This document shows, piece by piece, positions 61,230-64,000 of a stretch of 64,000 nucleotides of DNA. The notes beneath the pieces were generated by a model. That model was not told where the DNA came from and ran no database searches. It saw nothing but the letters and a program-made list of their open reading frames with translations. How positions within the stretch are numbered: the stretch's first letter is position 1; every line of letters begins with the position of its first letter. The stretch spans positions 21,736 through 85,735 of the forward strand of contig NW_024087174.1 of NCBI RefSeq assembly GCF_009730915.1, read 5' to 3'. Origin of the DNA: Dioscorea cayenensis subsp. rotundata. Its lineage: Eukaryota; Streptophyta; Magnoliopsida; Dioscoreales; Dioscoreaceae. Position numbers and translations under genes: made by a program.

Positions 61230-62728
61230 AAATAAATAATTATTAATTATTGAAATAAAAAAATTAAGGATAAAATTATGAGAAAAAGGAAATTAAAATG
61301 GTGTCTCATCTCACTCACAGGCTGTCTTTTTAGCTCAATATGATATGAAAGTTTTTGTTCATTGACTTGCAGTGAAGTAAATAAGAAACTATTGAAATTA
61401 AAAATTTAGTATTTGACTGTTTATTATTATTATTATTGTTATTGTTGTTGTTATTATTTGGTCTCCAATTAGAGGTATAATTCAAAAGATTAGAGGAAAA
61501 AATTTATAAAAAAAGATTTGAATTTTTCATTTGTGCATTGACTTGTGGTTGAGTAAATACAAGAAATTGGAACTAAAATTAAACATTGATTGCTAAAATC
61601 TATATTATTTATTTATTTATTTATTTCATTTATTTATTATTATTTTTTGTTTTTTTTTTAAGTTTTAGACTTGTCAACTATTAGATATGCCAATGATATG
61701 ACACAAAAATACTATAGAGAAAGATAAAAGATCGAATTCTTCCCCGAAGTATTATTTATGTAATGGGAGATATGAGGTCTCAGTAAGACATCAGAACCAA
61801 TCTGACCTCCGCATCTTATTCTCGCTCTTTTCGACAATTTTTTTAAATGTGGAGCGCTTGTCGTCTAATCATAATATATATATATTAGATTTTGAAGTGC
61901 TTTCAATTGTTACAACCAACACAAAGATGTTGACTTCCATTAAAATCAAAAGATTAGAACACAAAAGGAGATTGCATTAAAACTTATATACATTAGTGCA
62001 TTGATTTTGGAGTGAAGTAAATTAGAAGAAATTGAAGTCAAAATCCAACATTGCCTGGTAAAAAATATTATTATTATTATTATTATATATTATTAATATT
62101 TGGTTTTTGGTGTGATTTTTATGAGCATGATGTTACTTCTGTTGCAATTCAGAAGATTAGAGCACAATCAAACAAGTTTTAAAGCTAAAACTTTGTCTCA
62201 AATCTTGAAAACCAAGGCATGTTGTTTGTTGATAAATGATACCATTGGGGAGGCAAGTCATCCACAATTTATTAAAATAAATAAATAAATAAATATTAAA
62301 AATTTTGGCATATACTCCCATGACATCGAGATCAATATATGGAGATCGAAAATACATATTATATATATATATATATATATATAAAGTGCACAAATCATTC
62401 ATTACACCTGTTATGTGTGGGAGTCGATCATTCAACCTTTTGCTCGGCATTGAAAAGATTTTACATCTTTACATTTTGTGGTGGTTTTTCTTTATGTGCC
62501 TCTACCTTCAATTCTTTGATTTTTTTTTTAAACTATCATAATCTTCTAGTTCTAATAAAACTTTATTAATTTTTCAAATAAAAAAAATTAACTTATGAAC
62601 AACAACTAAGCATAAACTTTAAAACTCTCACATCACAAATATGCAAGGAGTGTATTCTCTCATTCTTTTTTTCACTTTATTTCTCATCTTTTGTTATAAA
62701 TCAATCTTTTATTTTTCATGTTAAGGCT
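61230..62728. other. Intergenic upstream of CRK
   Basis: AT-rich; (ATT)n near 61425-61455 and 62065-62085, (TTTA)n near 61605-61640, (TA)n at 62358-62383. No gene recognised. Confidence 0.55.
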
Positions 62729-62958
62729 AACTAATTTATAATTAATTGTGAATGATAGTTTTTTTAAAATTTTAATAAAATTTATCAAAAAAGACTTGGT
62801 TTTAAATGGTAGAAACTTAAATTAATTAAATAAGTGATTTTTGAACTAATTTATAATTAATTATGAATGATTGTTCTTTTTTTAATTTTTAATAAAATTT
62901 ACCAAAAACTTTGTTTCAAATGGTAAAAAAATTTAAATTAATTAAATAAGCAATTTTG
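62729..62958. repeat. 115-bp tandem duplication
   Basis: 62729-62843 and 62844-62958 are adjacent copies beginning AACTAATTTATAATTAATT and sharing TAATAAAATTTA and TTAAATTAATTAAATAAG. They differ at scattered positions. Confidence 0.8.
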
Positions 62959-63680
62959 AGTTTAAATCCGTAAAAACTTCATAGGAGAGATAAAGCTTTC
63001 ATCACCTCTCGAATTGATGTAAAACTCATAATTTCTAAAAACTAATCGGTCAAAAATTAAATAATAGTAATAATTTGATATGCATTTTATTTATTTATTT
63101 ATTTTTGGTGTATGTAAGTGAAGTCATTTGGATAGATGAGGTCATAATCTTGCATGTGATGTTGGCCCACAGGACCAATCTGTTAGGTTTTGGTAGTTGT
63201 TGAATGTGGACCATGCTAAGAACCATCCATTAACTTTCCTCACAGGCTTGTGTTTTATTATGTCTCATTCACTACCATTTAATCATCTTCTTTTTCCCAA
63301 TTACATAGATATATATATATATATATATATATGCATATTATTATTATTTCTAATCTTTAGCCACAAATCTTTAAACTAGTTTAAAAAGAAGTGAGATATT
63401 GGAAGCCCTTTAATAAATCTCCCCCCACTTTGAGTCATATATTAAAATAAAGTGGAAATTACCAAAAACACCATGTAAGTTTGCAATATTACCAAAAACA
63501 CCCCGTTAGTTTTCTGACTCACAAAAGCCCTTTCGCTTTTTGAATCTGATGATTTTTTTAAACCCTCAAACATCTAACGTTGATTGATAGAGTTAATTTG
63601 AAATTTTTTTGGATGAAATTGTCCACTTGCGTGGGAAGTTGTGGTAAGTGTAGCGGGGTTTGGTATAATACTTTCTTGGG
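62959..63680. other. Intergenic
   Basis: (TA)n at 63308-63332. The phrase ATTACCAAAAACACC occurs twice (about 63460 and 63490), reminiscent of a transposon end, but no partner end lies within the window. Confidence 0.45.
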
Positions 63681-63683
63681 TCT

Positions 63684-63862
63684 GATGAGTTTCTATTTAA
63701 AAATGAAGTTTCTATTTAAAATATGAGGTATGAGGTTCTGTTTAAAAAATGAGTTTCCTATTTAAAAAAATGAGTTTTTTGTTTAAAAAAATGAGTTTTC
63801 TGTTTAAGAAATGAGGTTTCTGTTTAAGAAATGAGGTCTCTGTTTAAGAAATGAGTTTTTTG
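63684..63862. repeat. Minisatellite with a 20-21 bp unit
   Basis: About eight units of the form ATGAGTTTTCTGTTTAAAAA, changing gradually to ATGAGGTTTCTGTTTAAGAA in the last units. The A run length varies from unit to unit. Confidence 0.9.
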
Positions 63863-63904
63863 TGGTGTGTTTCATCTTTTGAAATCTCTTTATTGCGGTT
63901 GAGA

Positions 63905-64000
63905 TTTGGGCCGGTGAAGGCAAGACATCGTACTCGCGATCGCGGTCAGCGTTGCATGAAAAATGGGATTCGAACCCCTAAATTTTTGATCTCCATCTCG
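63905..64000 (-). mobile_element. SINE-like, B-box-containing sequence cut by the window edge
   Basis: On the minus strand GGGGTTCGAATCCC is a perfect pol III B box. The surroundings are GC-rich for this region (TCGCGATCGCGG). It could be a tRNA-derived SINE or tRNA-like fragment; the other end is outside the window. Confidence 0.4.

Overview
The window is nuclear DNA of a flowering plant. It is AT-rich, its genes carry GT-AG introns, and the gene families are plant-specific (PPR, HSFB, LNK, CDPK-related kinase, F-box). CACTA, MULE-like, Tourist-like and L1 elements fill the space between genes. The species cannot be fixed from the sequence.

Layout. 1-2830: 5' part of a mitochondrial-type PPR gene (minus strand, runs off the window), with telo-box motifs at its 5' end. 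2.9-12.6 kb: intergenic; holds a Pack-MULE-like element (about 5.29-7.06 kb) that carries a broken pyruvate decarboxylase fragment and is itself interrupted by a Tourist-like MITE with a TAA target duplication. 12.9-13.8 kb: an intact two-exon HSFB4 repressor gene with a run of RY (CATGCA) motifs upstream. 15.298-25.163 kb: a CACTA (En/Spm) transposon with both ends and a perfect CTC target duplication; it holds subterminal repeat arrays, palindromes, an F-box gene fragment, and broken TNPD-like and Transposase_24-like remnants. 26.4-30.2 kb: a decayed L1 LINE on the minus strand. 36.2-38.3 kb: an F-box gene of the At2g26850/At2g32560 type. 38.98-41.39 kb: a second, 5'-truncated LINE with a clear 13-bp target duplication. 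40.8-43.4 kb: a tandem duplication of the end of that LINE plus flank; one copy has a 334-bp hairpin MITE and the other has the empty site. 44.7-49.0 kb: a six-exon O-fucosyltransferase-like gene. 52.3-53.9 kb: a clock-associated LNK3/4-like gene with a G-box upstream. 54.4-55.0 kb: a single-exon small plant protein on the minus strand. 55.41-55.48 kb: tRNA-Ala(AGC). 56.4-60.7 kb: an eleven-exon CDPK-related kinase (CRK) on the minus strand. 61-64 kb: intergenic DNA with tandem repeats and a pol III B-box (SINE-like) sequence at the edge.

The genes do not form a pathway; this is an ordinary plant chromosome segment in which independent genes are separated by transposons. The most informative signals are (i) transposons that captured host gene fragments (pyruvate decarboxylase, F-box), (ii) the duplication that dates a hairpin MITE, and (iii) a repeated pattern of 1-2 base homopolymer or dinucleotide length changes breaking four otherwise well-conserved genes. 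The last is more like residual long-read assembly error than true gene decay, and it affects how every gene model here should be used.
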